A DNA stretch of 40,736 bases from an uncultured Mediterranea sp. (lineage in GTDB: Bacteria; Bacteroidota; Bacteroidia; Bacteroidales; Bacteroidaceae): contig CAMACX010000026.1 of NCBI GenBank assembly GCA_945831575.1, positions 1-40,736 on the forward strand, read 5' to 3'. The first letter of the stretch is position 1. Every line of letters begins with the position of its first letter. Below the pieces are notes generated by a model. It was not told where the DNA came from. It saw only the letters and a program-made list of their open reading frames with translations, and made no database searches. The position numbers and the translations under genes are program-made. This document shows positions 23,784 through 32,190 of the stretch, piece after piece.

Positions 23784-26252
23784 TCAGAAGAGCCAGCCTC
23801 CAACCTGGTGGATTATGAAGGTGGTACCCCAGGCCAGCAACGTGGTATAGACCGCAGCAAAGAGTGCCCAGCGCCACTTGCCTGACTCCTGACGGATAGC
23901 TGCCAGCGTAGCAATACAGGGGAAATAGAGCAGCACAAAGACCATGTAGCAGAAGGCGGTCAGCGGCTCAATAGGAATACGGTCAGACAGGGCCACACTA
24001 TCGGCATCGGGCTCGTTGGTATAGAGCACGCCCAGCGTACTCACCACCAGCTCCTTGGCACCGGCTCCGCTCAACAGACCGATACCCATCCGCCAGTCGA
24101 AACCCAAGGGAGCGATTACAGGCTCAAGAGCCCGACCTATCTGTCCGATGTAGGAGGCCGACTGCTGCTCTTCCATCGTCATCCCTTCGGTACCTCGGGG
24201 GAAGTAACCCAACGCCCAAATCAGGATGGAGGCCACCATGATGATACCACCCATCTTACGCAGATACTGCTCCCCCTTCTCCCAGGTGTGGCGGAATATC
24301 ATGCGCCATGTGGGCATGCGGTAGGGCGGCAACTCCATCACGAAGGGAGTATCATCGCCCCTTACCAGGAAACGGCTAAACAGCCGCGACATGAGCACAG
24401 CCAGCAGGATGCCCAAGCCATAGAGAGCCAACAGCACCAGACTGGCCTGATGGGGGAAGAAGGCCCCTACCAGCACGAGGTAAATGGGCAAGCGCGCACT
24501 ACACGACATGAGCGGCACAACCAGCATCGTGATGAGCCGGCTCTTGCGGTTCTCGATGGTGCGTGAGGCCATCACAGCAGGCACGTTGCATCCGAAGCCC
24601 ATAATCAATGGGATGAACGACTTGCCGTGAAGTCCCATCTTATGCATAATCTTATCCATGATGAAGGCGGCGCGGGCCATGTAGCCCGAGTCCTCCATGA
24701 TAGAGATGCAGAAGTAGAGTATCAGGATATTGGGCAGGAAGACAATCACACCGCCTACACCACCCACGATGCCATCCACCAGCAGGTCCTTCAGCGCCCC
24801 ATCAGGCATGTAGGTGCGCAGCAGGGAGCCGATGCCATCCACAGCCCACTCGATGGCTTGCATGGGGAAGTCACCCAGCACGAAAGTACCCTGAAACATC
24901 AGGTAGAGGAAGAGGAAGAAGATAGGATATCCCCAGATGCGATGGGTCACAATGGAGTCAATGACCTGCGTGGTATGCTCCGTATCCTGCCGGTTCTCCA
25001 CAAAAGTCTCTTTCAACGCGCCGCTGATGAAGCCATACTTGGCATCGGTCATGGCCTGCTCGCTCTCTTCGTTGAGCACGTGCTTCAGGCGCTCAGCTTC
25101 GTGGTCGCGGATGGAGAGAATCTCCGCCCCATTGGGCAGCTGCTCCACAAGCCTCTGTAGCTCGGGGTCATTCTCAAGCAGCTTGATGGCCAGGAAGCGG
25201 GTGGAATACTTATGGCGTATCTGCTCGTTGCGTCCAATGGCCTGCTTCACGGCATCAATGCTCCGCTCCAGCTCCGGACCGTGATTGATGTGGATATGGC
25301 GGTAGAAATTGGTGGACTTCCCCTCTTCCGAATGGCTGCCGAAAGCATGGTCAGGCACGTATTGCTGATGCCAATCCTTCAGGTCATTCATCACCTCGGG
25401 CTTCACCTTGCCGCGCTTGTCCATGAAGTCACTCCCCTCGTAGATGCCGATGATGGTATGAAACAGCTGATCCACCCCTTTTCCCGTACGCCCCACGGTG
25501 GGCACCATCGGCACACCGAAGAGGCGGCCCAGCGTCTCGTAGTCAAGTTTGTTGCCACTGGCCTCAAACTCATCATACATATTCAGTGCGATGACCATGC
25601 GCACATCCATATCAATGAGCTGCGTGGTCAGATAGAGGTTGCGTTCCAGGTTGGAGGCATCAATCACATTGAGGATGATGTCGGGCGTCTCATCGATGAT
25701 GTGACGGCGTACATAGATTTCCTCGGGAGAGTAAGCTGAGAGCGAATAGGTACCCGGCAGATCGACCAGTCGGAAGTGATAACCCTGAAACTCAAAGAAT
25801 CCCTCCTTGGCATCCACAGTCACTCCACTGTAGTTACCCACATGCTCGTGGGCACCCGAGGCAATGTTGAAGAGTGAGGTCTTGCCGCAATTGGGATTTC
25901 CCACCAGAGCCACGTTGATGGTACGCCGTTTGCCCAGGGCCATGCGCTTCATCTGCTCATCCGTGAGATGCACCTCCTCGGCCAATCCCTTCAGAGGCTC
26001 AGGGGATGCTGATTGAAGCAATGCCTCATGCTCGCTCATCACCTCAATCATCTCGGCCTCTTGCCGGCGCAGCGAAACCTCATACCCCATCACACGGTAC
26101 TTGATGGGGTCCTTCAGTGGGGCATTGAGTATGACCTCCACACGCTTGCCCTTCACAAAACCCATCTCTACAATCCGTTTGCGGAAGCCTCCGTGCCCCA
26201 TCACCTTGACAATGACACCCTTCTCGCCTGTATTCAACTCAGACAGTCGCAT
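23784..26252 (-). CDS. feoB: Ferrous iron transporter, FeoA-FeoB fusion
   Basis: Imports Fe2+ across the inner membrane. The 822-residue protein begins with a FeoA-type SH3 domain (residues 1-75, MRLSELNTGEKGVIVKVMG onward), then a linker, then the FeoB G domain: G1 GNPNCGKTS (118-126), G3 DLPGTYS (164-170), G4 ALNMYDEF. After a helical region the membrane part starts near 425, with two gate regions. In these the segments MGFGCNVPAVMASRT and GAGAKELVVSTLG are recognisable; they carry conserved Cys and other gate residues. Fusion of FeoA to FeoB is common in Bacteroidales. It forms a two-gene unit with the small Cys-rich protein and has its own good promoter. Iron regulation is likely, but I see no clear Fur box. 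Confidence 0.97.
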   Translation of the reverse strand: MRLSELNTGEKGVIVKVMGHGGFRKRIVEMGFVKGKRVEVILNAPLKDPIKYRVMGYEVSLRRQEAEMIEVMSEHEALLQSASPEPLKGLAEEVHLTDEQMKRMALGKRRTINVALVGNPNCGKTSLFNIASGAHEHVGNYSGVTVDAKEGFFEFQGYHFRLVDLPGTYSLSAYSPEEIYVRRHIIDETPDIILNVIDASNLERNLYLTTQLIDMDVRMVIALNMYDEFEASGNKLDYETLGRLFGVPMVPTVGRTGKGVDQLFHTIIGIYEGSDFMDKRGKVKPEVMNDLKDWHQQYVPDHAFGSHSEEGKSTNFYRHIHINHGPELERSIDAVKQAIGRNEQIRHKYSTRFLAIKLLENDPELQRLVEQLPNGAEILSIRDHEAERLKHVLNEESEQAMTDAKYGFISGALKETFVENRQDTEHTTQVIDSIVTHRIWGYPIFFLFLYLMFQGTFVLGDFPMQAIEWAVDGIGSLLRTYMPDGALKDLLVDGIVGGVGGVIVFLPNILILYFCISIMEDSGYMARAAFIMDKIMHKMGLHGKSFIPLIMGFGCNVPAVMASRTIENRKSRLITMLVVPLMSCSARLPIYLVLVGAFFPHQASLVLLALYGLGILLAVLMSRLFSRFLVRGDDTPFVMELPPYRMPTWRMIFRHTWEKGEQYLRKMGGIIMVASILIWALGYFPRGTEGMTMEEQQSASYIGQIGRALEPVIAPLGFDWRMGIGLLSGAGAKELVVSTLGVLYTNEPDADSVALSDRIPIEPLTAFCYMVFVLLYFPCIATLAAIRQESGKWRWALFAAVYTTLLAWGTTFIIHQVGGWLF

Positions 26253-26274
26253 AATTCACATCTTTTATCGGGCG

Positions 26275-26306
26275 CAAATATACAACGATTGTCCATAGCA
26301 TACAAA
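26275..26306 (-). promoter_or_regulatory. Putative promoter for feoB
   Basis: On the minus strand TTTG (26303-26306) and TATATTTG (26275-26282) are 20 bases apart, a full match to the Bacteroidetes promoter. The feoB start is 22 bases beyond, so the leader is very short. Confidence 0.7.
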
Positions 26307-26336
26307 TTATTTAGATTGTTTTTAAATAAAGAAAGG

Positions 26337-26374
26337 AAAAAAGTACGCCCAATCCTGTGGGGGATAGGGCGTAC
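26337..26374 (-). terminator. Rho-independent terminator after the alpha-galactosidase
   Basis: On the minus strand GTACGCCC and GGGCGTAC pair around a loop, followed by six T. It lies 24 bases after the alpha-galactosidase stop and upstream of the feoB promoter. Confidence 0.9.
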
Positions 26375-26397
26375 ATCTCCAGAGAGTCAAGGACTGA

Positions 26398-28590
26398 TTA
26401 CTTCACCTCTTCAAGCAGCAGCACACGGCTGGCGTAGTCGTAGTGCTGACGCACGTTGTGATAGTAAGGCAACTCCAGACCGTTGGCCATCAAATAGGCA
26501 CCGCTGAACGAAAGGCCTTCGAAAGGCAGAGGCTTGGTGTCAATGGAGTTAAGCTCCGTTACGCGATACAGTTTCTCGGGGTTCAGGCCTGCCATGGGAA
26601 TCCGGGAGAGATGCTGGTTGACAAACTGCTCCGTCTTCCACCAGTAGAACACGGCACGGTCTTTCTCAGGAGTCACATACATCAGCGAGGCAGCGCCCTG
26701 CTTGTCGTAGGGCGAGAGGAGTCGGTAGATGTCACCCTGCTGCACGATGGGGCGGATCTGCTTGTACTGTGCAATGGCCTTGCGGCAGAGTTCCTTCTCC
26801 TGCTCGGTCATGTTCTTGGGCTGAATCTCCATGCCAAGGCGACCGCTCATGGCGACATCAATGCGGTACTTGATGGGCACCACACGTGAAGTCTGATGAT
26901 TGGGTGCGGCACTGATGTGCGAAGCCATGGCAATGGCCGGGAAGAAGTAACTGGTACCCCACTGCATATAGACGCGCTGCAGGGCATCGGTGTTGTCGCT
27001 CACCCAGAACTCATCGAAGTAGGGCAAGATGCCGTAGTTGGCACGACCACCACCGCTGGCACAGGCTTGGATGGTGAGTTCAGGATACTTGGCACGGATG
27101 CGTTGGCATACCTGCTCGAAACCTCGGTGGTAAGCGATGTAGAGGTGGCTCTGCTTGTCGGCAGGCAGGTATTGCGAACCGTGATTCATCACCGACATGT
27201 TGGCATCCCACTTGATGTAGTCAATGGCGGGATATTTGGTCATCAGCTCATCCACCAGATTGAAGATGAAGTCCTGTACGTCAGGATTACTCAGGTCAAG
27301 TACCACCTGCGTCCCTCCACGTCCAAGCACAAGGTCGCGGCCAGGGGCTTTGATGACCCAGTCGGGGTGCTTCTCAAAGAGTTCGCTCGTGGTATTGGCC
27401 ATTTCAGGCTCAATCCAGATGCCAAACTTGATGCGGTTGCGATCGGCAGCATCAATCAGTCCCTGGATGCCGAGAGGCAGTTTGCGCTGATCCACCACCC
27501 AGTCGCCCAGCGAGGAGTGGTCATTCTTGCGGGGGTACTTGTCACCAAACCAGCCATCGTCCATGACAAACAGTTCACCACCCATGGAGGCGATGTCGGC
27601 CATCATCTGCTCCATACCCTCCTGGTTGATGTCGAAATAGACACCCTCCCAGCTGTTGAGCAGAATCTTGCGCAGCTTTGTGCCGTTGGCCAGCTTATGC
27701 TGACGGGCCCAGCGGTGGAAGTTACGGCTACTGCCGCTCAATCCCTCGCTGCTATAAGTCAAGGCCAGGGCCGGAGTGACGAAAGTCTCACCCTTGGCCA
27801 ACAGATAGGCGGAATTTTCCTCGTTGATGCCTGCAAAGAGGTGGTGGTACTCGTCGTCGTGCGTCTCAATGCGGAGCTTGTAATTACCGCCATAGCAGAG
27901 GGCGGCACCGATGGTACGGCCACTGTTCTCCTGCGGCTTGCCGTCGAGCGAAAGCATAATCTCGGCATGGTCAGTATGCGAATTGCGCACGCCATCCTTG
28001 TTCTTGATGACCAGCATACCGGGGTTAAGCGGCTCCTGCGTCAAGTTACCCTCGTTGGCCCACGAACCGGAGAGGTGCGAGACCCAGACCTCGCCACGGC
28101 GCACGGGCAGATAGGCCGAAGCAAACTGCTGCAGACGCACGGCCTTCTTCTCCTGATGGGTAATCTCGCTCCACGCCTCAATGACATCAGCATCCTTCCA
28201 TGCCTTGTAGATAAGTGATACTTGCAAGGGATAGACTTTGTCCTTCAGCGCAATCGTGGTCACTACGCAATCTGCCTCTTCGCGTTGCGCGCTCTGCTCC
28301 ACCACGAGATCGAGCGAGCAGTTGCCATCGGAATGCTGCACCGCGAGTGCTGCCTCTACAGGACAATTCATGCCGTAAGCAGGATAGGCATCCTGAGCCG
28401 TCTCTACACGAGCGGCCATGTCGAGGTCAGTCCCGCTAAGTCGGGCACCATAGTAGATGATTTTCGCCTTCTCCCCTTGAGGAGCAGAGAGCAGGAGCGT
28501 GGTGCGGGGCGTATTCACGCTGAGCGTCTGCGCCACCGCCGTCAAGGCCAGGCACAACAGGCCTGTCAATGAGATAAGTTTCTTTGTCAT
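26398..28590 (-). CDS. Exported alpha-galactosidase, GH36
   Basis: A 730-residue retaining glycoside hydrolase that would release alpha-linked galactose from oligosaccharides in the periplasm. It has a signal peptide (MTKKLISLTGLLCLALTAVA), a large N-terminal beta-sandwich, and a TIM barrel from about 305. Catalytic residues fit GH36: nucleophile D462 in DYIKWDANMS and acid/base D532 in VSDNTD. FVMDDGWFG (342-349), WIEPEM (392-397) and CASGGGRAD-like CASGGGRAN (510-518) are further family blocks. It has its own promoter and terminator and no polysaccharide-utilisation neighbours, so it looks like a stand-alone enzyme. The exact substrate (raffinose-type sugars, galactomannan fragments or host glycans) is not evident. 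Confidence 0.93.
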   Translation of the reverse strand: MTKKLISLTGLLCLALTAVAQTLSVNTPRTTLLLSAPQGEKAKIIYYGARLSGTDLDMAARVETAQDAYPAYGMNCPVEAALAVQHSDGNCSLDLVVEQSAQREEADCVVTTIALKDKVYPLQVSLIYKAWKDADVIEAWSEITHQEKKAVRLQQFASAYLPVRRGEVWVSHLSGSWANEGNLTQEPLNPGMLVIKNKDGVRNSHTDHAEIMLSLDGKPQENSGRTIGAALCYGGNYKLRIETHDDEYHHLFAGINEENSAYLLAKGETFVTPALALTYSSEGLSGSSRNFHRWARQHKLANGTKLRKILLNSWEGVYFDINQEGMEQMMADIASMGGELFVMDDGWFGDKYPRKNDHSSLGDWVVDQRKLPLGIQGLIDAADRNRIKFGIWIEPEMANTTSELFEKHPDWVIKAPGRDLVLGRGGTQVVLDLSNPDVQDFIFNLVDELMTKYPAIDYIKWDANMSVMNHGSQYLPADKQSHLYIAYHRGFEQVCQRIRAKYPELTIQACASGGGRANYGILPYFDEFWVSDNTDALQRVYMQWGTSYFFPAIAMASHISAAPNHQTSRVVPIKYRIDVAMSGRLGMEIQPKNMTEQEKELCRKAIAQYKQIRPIVQQGDIYRLLSPYDKQGAASLMYVTPEKDRAVFYWWKTEQFVNQHLSRIPMAGLNPEKLYRVTELNSIDTKPLPFEGLSFSGAYLMANGLELPYYHNVRQHYDYASRVLLLEEVK

Positions 28591-28638
28591 GGTGTTGAAT
28601 AATTTATTGGTATAACATTATGGTTTCGTTTCCGACTG

Positions 28639-28646
28639 CAAAGATA
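28639..28646 (-). promoter_or_regulatory. Putative -7 element for the alpha-galactosidase (TATCTTTG)
   Basis: On the minus strand TATCTTTG matches TAnnTTTG, 48 bases before the start. A clear -33 box is missing. Confidence 0.5.
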
Positions 28647-28700
28647 GTACAATTTTGCAAGTCTATTTACCAATATCTTATCCAATTCTATGCAAAATAT

Positions 28701-29771
28701 TCACCAACGCACCAATTTGACCTGTTCCTCTCCCCCATCGTCAAGCGGACGGCTGGCATAGACCATGGACTCGAAGTCGATACTGCGCAGGTCAATGCAG
28801 CGGATGGTGCTCTGCTGCGCTGTGCGGTAGTAGATACGTAGCGCCGTCAGGTCGATGACCGAAGTCCATTGGGTAGCGCTCAGCAAGTCGGGGCTCTCAT
28901 ACATGGGATGCTCCAATCCAATGGGTACATCGAAGCTGTTGAGCAGATGGAAGCAGAGCTTCACGGCACTCCAGCCATCGGGCTGGATCGGGGCGGTCTG
29001 CCTGAGCATGGCCGCCCGCACAAAGCGGCTTGGCGAGGTCATGTCGCCCGGCAGTCCCAGCATCCCCGAGCTGCCGCTGATAGCCCGCAAGGTGAAGTTA
29101 CCCACCATGCCGATGGGTGCATCGCCCGGATAGAGGTTGATGTAGTTGTTGAGGTTGGTCAGATGCCAGTTGAAGCCGGGGCCGTTGGCCAGTACGCCCA
29201 CCGGGTTGCTGAACCAGTGCTGCTCGCCGCCCACAATCTCCAAGACCTCCTGCCTGCCTTCTGCATCAGCCAGCCGCCAATGGATCACCGACCCTTCATT
29301 GAGTCCTACAATGTGAAGCTGACTCAATCCCTGCTTTACCTCGTCAATGGTGGCGCATTGTGTCAACATCCAAGTCGTAAGTTGCAGATCTCCCACCGTC
29401 TCGGCAGCCCGCTGTGGTTGATAGCTCTCATAGCCGCCATAACGGGGAAAGAAAAAGAGTCCCACGGACAATCCCTTTTCGTTGAGTCCTTCGGCAACAA
29501 AGTCAGGCTTACTCACCGCCAACCCTACCGCTCCCCACCGCGCCTTCAGCGTGGAGCCGACGCTCCCATCAGGCAACATCAGGGGCAATTCATGTCCGCG
29601 CGGTATGAGTACCGCATAGCTTGGTAGTAGTTCATGGGCCCACTCTATGGTACGTCCTTGTACCCGGCTCCCATCTCTTGCCACTAAGGAAATCCCTGTG
29701 CATCCCCAAGCGGGAGATACCCCACCCTGCGATGCACTCAGCATCAACAGGCCAATCATCCATTTCTTCAT
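28701..29771 (-). CDS. Exported choloylglycine-hydrolase-family amidase (Ntn; bile salt or penicillin V type)
   Basis: A 356-residue linear-amide C-N hydrolase of the Ntn fold. The signal peptide MKKWMIGLLMLSASQGGVSPAWG ends just before C24 (CTGIS), which would become the N-terminal nucleophile after cleavage. Other family residues are Arg in GRTIEWAHE, Asn in LANGPGFNWHLTNLNNY, and Arg in SPSRFVRAA. The position usually occupied by Asp in GRTxDW is Glu here. The pattern fits the Gram-negative cluster, which includes enzymes acting on bile salts, penicillin V or N-acyl homoserine lactones, so the substrate is open. The start at 29771 is supported by AAGGAG 8-9 bases upstream, a rare clear Shine-Dalgarno for this window. 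A frame reaching 29810 is not preferred. Confidence 0.85.
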   Translation of the reverse strand: MKKWMIGLLMLSASQGGVSPAWGCTGISLVARDGSRVQGRTIEWAHELLPSYAVLIPRGHELPLMLPDGSVGSTLKARWGAVGLAVSKPDFVAEGLNEKGLSVGLFFFPRYGGYESYQPQRAAETVGDLQLTTWMLTQCATIDEVKQGLSQLHIVGLNEGSVIHWRLADAEGRQEVLEIVGGEQHWFSNPVGVLANGPGFNWHLTNLNNYINLYPGDAPIGMVGNFTLRAISGSSGMLGLPGDMTSPSRFVRAAMLRQTAPIQPDGWSAVKLCFHLLNSFDVPIGLEHPMYESPDLLSATQWTSVIDLTALRIYYRTAQQSTIRCIDLRSIDFESMVYASRPLDDGGEEQVKLVRW

Positions 29772-29877
29772 AACCTTTCTCCTTATTAATGATGTGAATA
29801 ATAACTTCAATCATACAACAAGGAGAGTCCCCCTTCTGTTCAGTCGAGGTAGCGTTAATCCTGCATTTCCTCAATGA

Positions 29878-29935
29878 ATAAAAAGAGGGGCAACCCAGGC
29901 CACCGCTTGTTGCGGTTACCACTGGATTACCCCTT
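29878..29935 (-). terminator. Rho-independent terminator after the serC-serA-DUF1015 operon
   Basis: On the minus strand a long interrupted hairpin (AAGGGGTAATCCAG...CCGC and GCGG...CTGGGTTGCCCCT) is followed by CTTTTTATT. It lies just after the DUF1015 stop codon and separates the serine operon from the amidase gene. Confidence 0.8.
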
Positions 29936-29956
29936 ATGAATCAAAAAGGATACGAG

Positions 29957-31204
29957 TTATGCCAACTTATGGATAATCAGTCCACTGCGCAGTTTGGGCT
30001 CAAACCACGTCGTCTTGGGAGGCATGATGTTGCCCGTATCAGCAATGTCCATCAGCTGCTTCATGCTGACCGGATAGAGTGCGAGAGCGACCTTCATCTC
30101 TCCGCTATCTACACGGCGCTTCAGCTCACCCAAGCCACGGATGCCGCCTACGAAGTCAATGCGCTTGTCTGAGCGGAGATCCTTGATACCCAGTATCTGG
30201 TCAAGAATCAGGTTGGACGAGATGGTCACGTCAAGCACGCCAATCGGGTCGTTGTCATCATACGTACCCTGCTTGGCGGTGAGGCTGTACCACTTACCCT
30301 CTAGGTAGAGTGAGAAGTTGTGCAAGGCAGCGGGCTTATAGATTTCCGTGCCCTTCTCTTCTACCTCAAAGTGCTCTGCCACCGCCTTCAGGAACTCGTC
30401 AGCCGTCAGGCCGTTGAGGTCCTTCACCACGCGGTTGTAGTCGATGATGGTCAGCTGGTTGGCAGGGAAGCAGACGGCCATGAAGTAGTTATACTCCTCA
30501 TCGCCCTTATGATTGGGGTTCTGCTTAGCCTTCTCAGCCCCCACCAAGGCAGCCGCTGCACTGCGGTGGTGCCCATCGGCAATGTAGAGCGCAGGCATCT
30601 TGGCAAACTCGCTCGTGATGGTTGCAATATCCTCCGCCTTGTCGATAATCCAGAAAGTATGACCAAATCCATCACCGGGAGCGACGAAGTCATAGACCGG
30701 CTTTTCGGCTGTATAGCGGGCAATGATGGCATCCAGCGTAGCGTTGTCAGGATAAGCAAAGAAGACAGGCTCAATGTTGGCGTTGTTGACACGCACATGT
30801 TTCATGCGGTCTTCCTCCTTATCGCGGCGCGTCAGCTCATGCTTCTTGATGGTGCCGTTCATGTAGTCGGGCACGTAAGCACCCACTACCAGGCCATACT
30901 GCGTCTTGCCGTTCATCGTCTGGGCATAGATGTAGTAGTTTTCCTTCTCATCCTGCACCAGCCATCCTTTATCCTGGAACATCTGGAAATTCTCCGCTGC
31001 CTTCTGATAGACACGCGGATCATGTTCATCGGTACCTTCAGGAAAGTCAATTTCGGGCTTGATGATATGATAGAGTGACTTCTCATTGCCGGCAGCCTCA
31101 GCACGAGCCTCAGTCGAGTTGAGCACGTCATAGGGGCGTGAAGCCACCTGCTCCACCAGTTCTTGAGGAGGACGAACGCCTCTGAATGGTTTGATTGTTG
31201 CCAT
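29957..31204 (-). CDS. DUF1015 family protein of the serine operon
   Basis: A 415-residue cytosolic protein of the DUF1015 family, function unproven. Conserved features are RPYDVL (23-28), KHELTRRDKEEDR (121-133) and ADGHHRSAAA (209-218). The last resembles the DGHHR signature of ParB-fold proteins such as the free-serine kinase SerK/SbnI. It is 23 bases after serA and three genes share one direction, so it is probably co-transcribed with serC and serA. A role in serine or phosphoserine metabolism is inferred from this context and the motif, not demonstrated. The start ATG at 31204 opens MATIKPFRGVRPP, typical of the family. Confidence 0.88.
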   Translation of the reverse strand: MATIKPFRGVRPPQELVEQVASRPYDVLNSTEARAEAAGNEKSLYHIIKPEIDFPEGTDEHDPRVYQKAAENFQMFQDKGWLVQDEKENYYIYAQTMNGKTQYGLVVGAYVPDYMNGTIKKHELTRRDKEEDRMKHVRVNNANIEPVFFAYPDNATLDAIIARYTAEKPVYDFVAPGDGFGHTFWIIDKAEDIATITSEFAKMPALYIADGHHRSAAAALVGAEKAKQNPNHKGDEEYNYFMAVCFPANQLTIIDYNRVVKDLNGLTADEFLKAVAEHFEVEEKGTEIYKPAALHNFSLYLEGKWYSLTAKQGTYDDNDPIGVLDVTISSNLILDQILGIKDLRSDKRIDFVGGIRGLGELKRRVDSGEMKVALALYPVSMKQLMDIADTGNIMPPKTTWFEPKLRSGLIIHKLA

Positions 31205-31227
31205 AATGTAACGGGGTCTTACAGTGT

Positions 31228-32148
31228 TTACTTATTAACTCTGAATTTCTCGCAACCATCCTTCAGGAAGCCCACAATCTGCTTGGCAGCAGCAATACCT
31301 GCATTGATATTGGCCTCGGCAGTCTGGGCACCCATCTTCTTGGGCGTAGAGAAGTAACGGCCAGCAAACTGCTCTGCAAACTCAGCATGGTGAGCAGGCA
31401 TGATGTCAGTGACATACTTCAAGTCTGCACGGTCATTGAGCAGGCGAATGAGGTCTGCTTCGTGGATGACCTCCTTACGGGCTGTGTTGACCAGCACACC
31501 ATTCTTGGGCATACGGTTCACCAGGTCGTAGTTGATGGACTCCTTCGTCTCGGGCGTGGCGGGAATATGGAGCGAGACCACGTTACAGGTTGCGTAGAGC
31601 TCATCCACGCTGTCCACCGCCTTCACGCCATCCTTCTCGATGACCTCCTTCGGGCAGAAGGCATCGTAAGCATAGATTTCCATACCGAATCCCTTGGCGA
31701 TGCGGGCTACGTTGCGGCCTACGTTACCAAAGGCATGAATACCCAGCTTCTTGCCCTTCAGCTCCGTGCCCGACGTGCCGTTGTACATGTTACGTACAGC
31801 CATCACCATCATGCCAAAAGCCAGCTCGGCCACGGCATTGGAGTTCTGACCCGGGGTATTCATCACGCACACATTGTGAGCCGTGGCAGCAGCCAGATCG
31901 ACATTGTCGTAACCGGCACCGGCGCGAACCACAATCTTCAACTGCTTGGCCGCATCAAGTACTTCTGCATCCACCACATCACTGCGGATGATGATAGCAT
32001 CTGCATCCTTCACAGCCTCCAGCAGTTTGGCCTTCTCGCCATATTTTTCCAGCAATACCAGTTCGTAACCGGCAGCTTCAATCTCCTTACGAATGCCGTC
32101 CACAGCCACCTTGGCAAACGGCTTATCAGTTGCAACTAAGACTTTCAT
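31228..32148 (-). CDS. serA: D-3-phosphoglycerate dehydrogenase, short Lys-type
   Basis: Oxidises 3-phosphoglycerate to 3-phosphohydroxypyruvate, the first step of serine synthesis. At 306 residues it lacks the C-terminal ACT/ASB regulatory domains of E. coli SerA, so serine feedback by that route is unlikely. The NAD site is IHAFGNVGRNVA (137-148) and the substrate Arg is R224 in NTARKEVI. The usual catalytic His (TPHIG) is Lys here: STPKKMGAQT, K270. A Lys at this position is known from a class of short PGDHs, for example Entamoeba histolytica. It lies 42 bases after serC and 23 before the DUF1015 gene. Confidence 0.93.
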   Translation of the reverse strand: MKVLVATDKPFAKVAVDGIRKEIEAAGYELVLLEKYGEKAKLLEAVKDADAIIIRSDVVDAEVLDAAKQLKIVVRAGAGYDNVDLAAATAHNVCVMNTPGQNSNAVAELAFGMMVMAVRNMYNGTSGTELKGKKLGIHAFGNVGRNVARIAKGFGMEIYAYDAFCPKEVIEKDGVKAVDSVDELYATCNVVSLHIPATPETKESINYDLVNRMPKNGVLVNTARKEVIHEADLIRLLNDRADLKYVTDIMPAHHAEFAEQFAGRYFSTPKKMGAQTAEANINAGIAAAKQIVGFLKDGCEKFRVNK

Positions 32149-32190
32149 ACGATAATCAGATTAGCAAATAATAGAGACCAACGAGGTAAC

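Noticed and set aside
31228..32148. SerA as a truncated gene because it lacks the ACT domain
   Set aside because: Short PGDHs without ACT are a normal class, and the protein has a complete fold and C-terminus.
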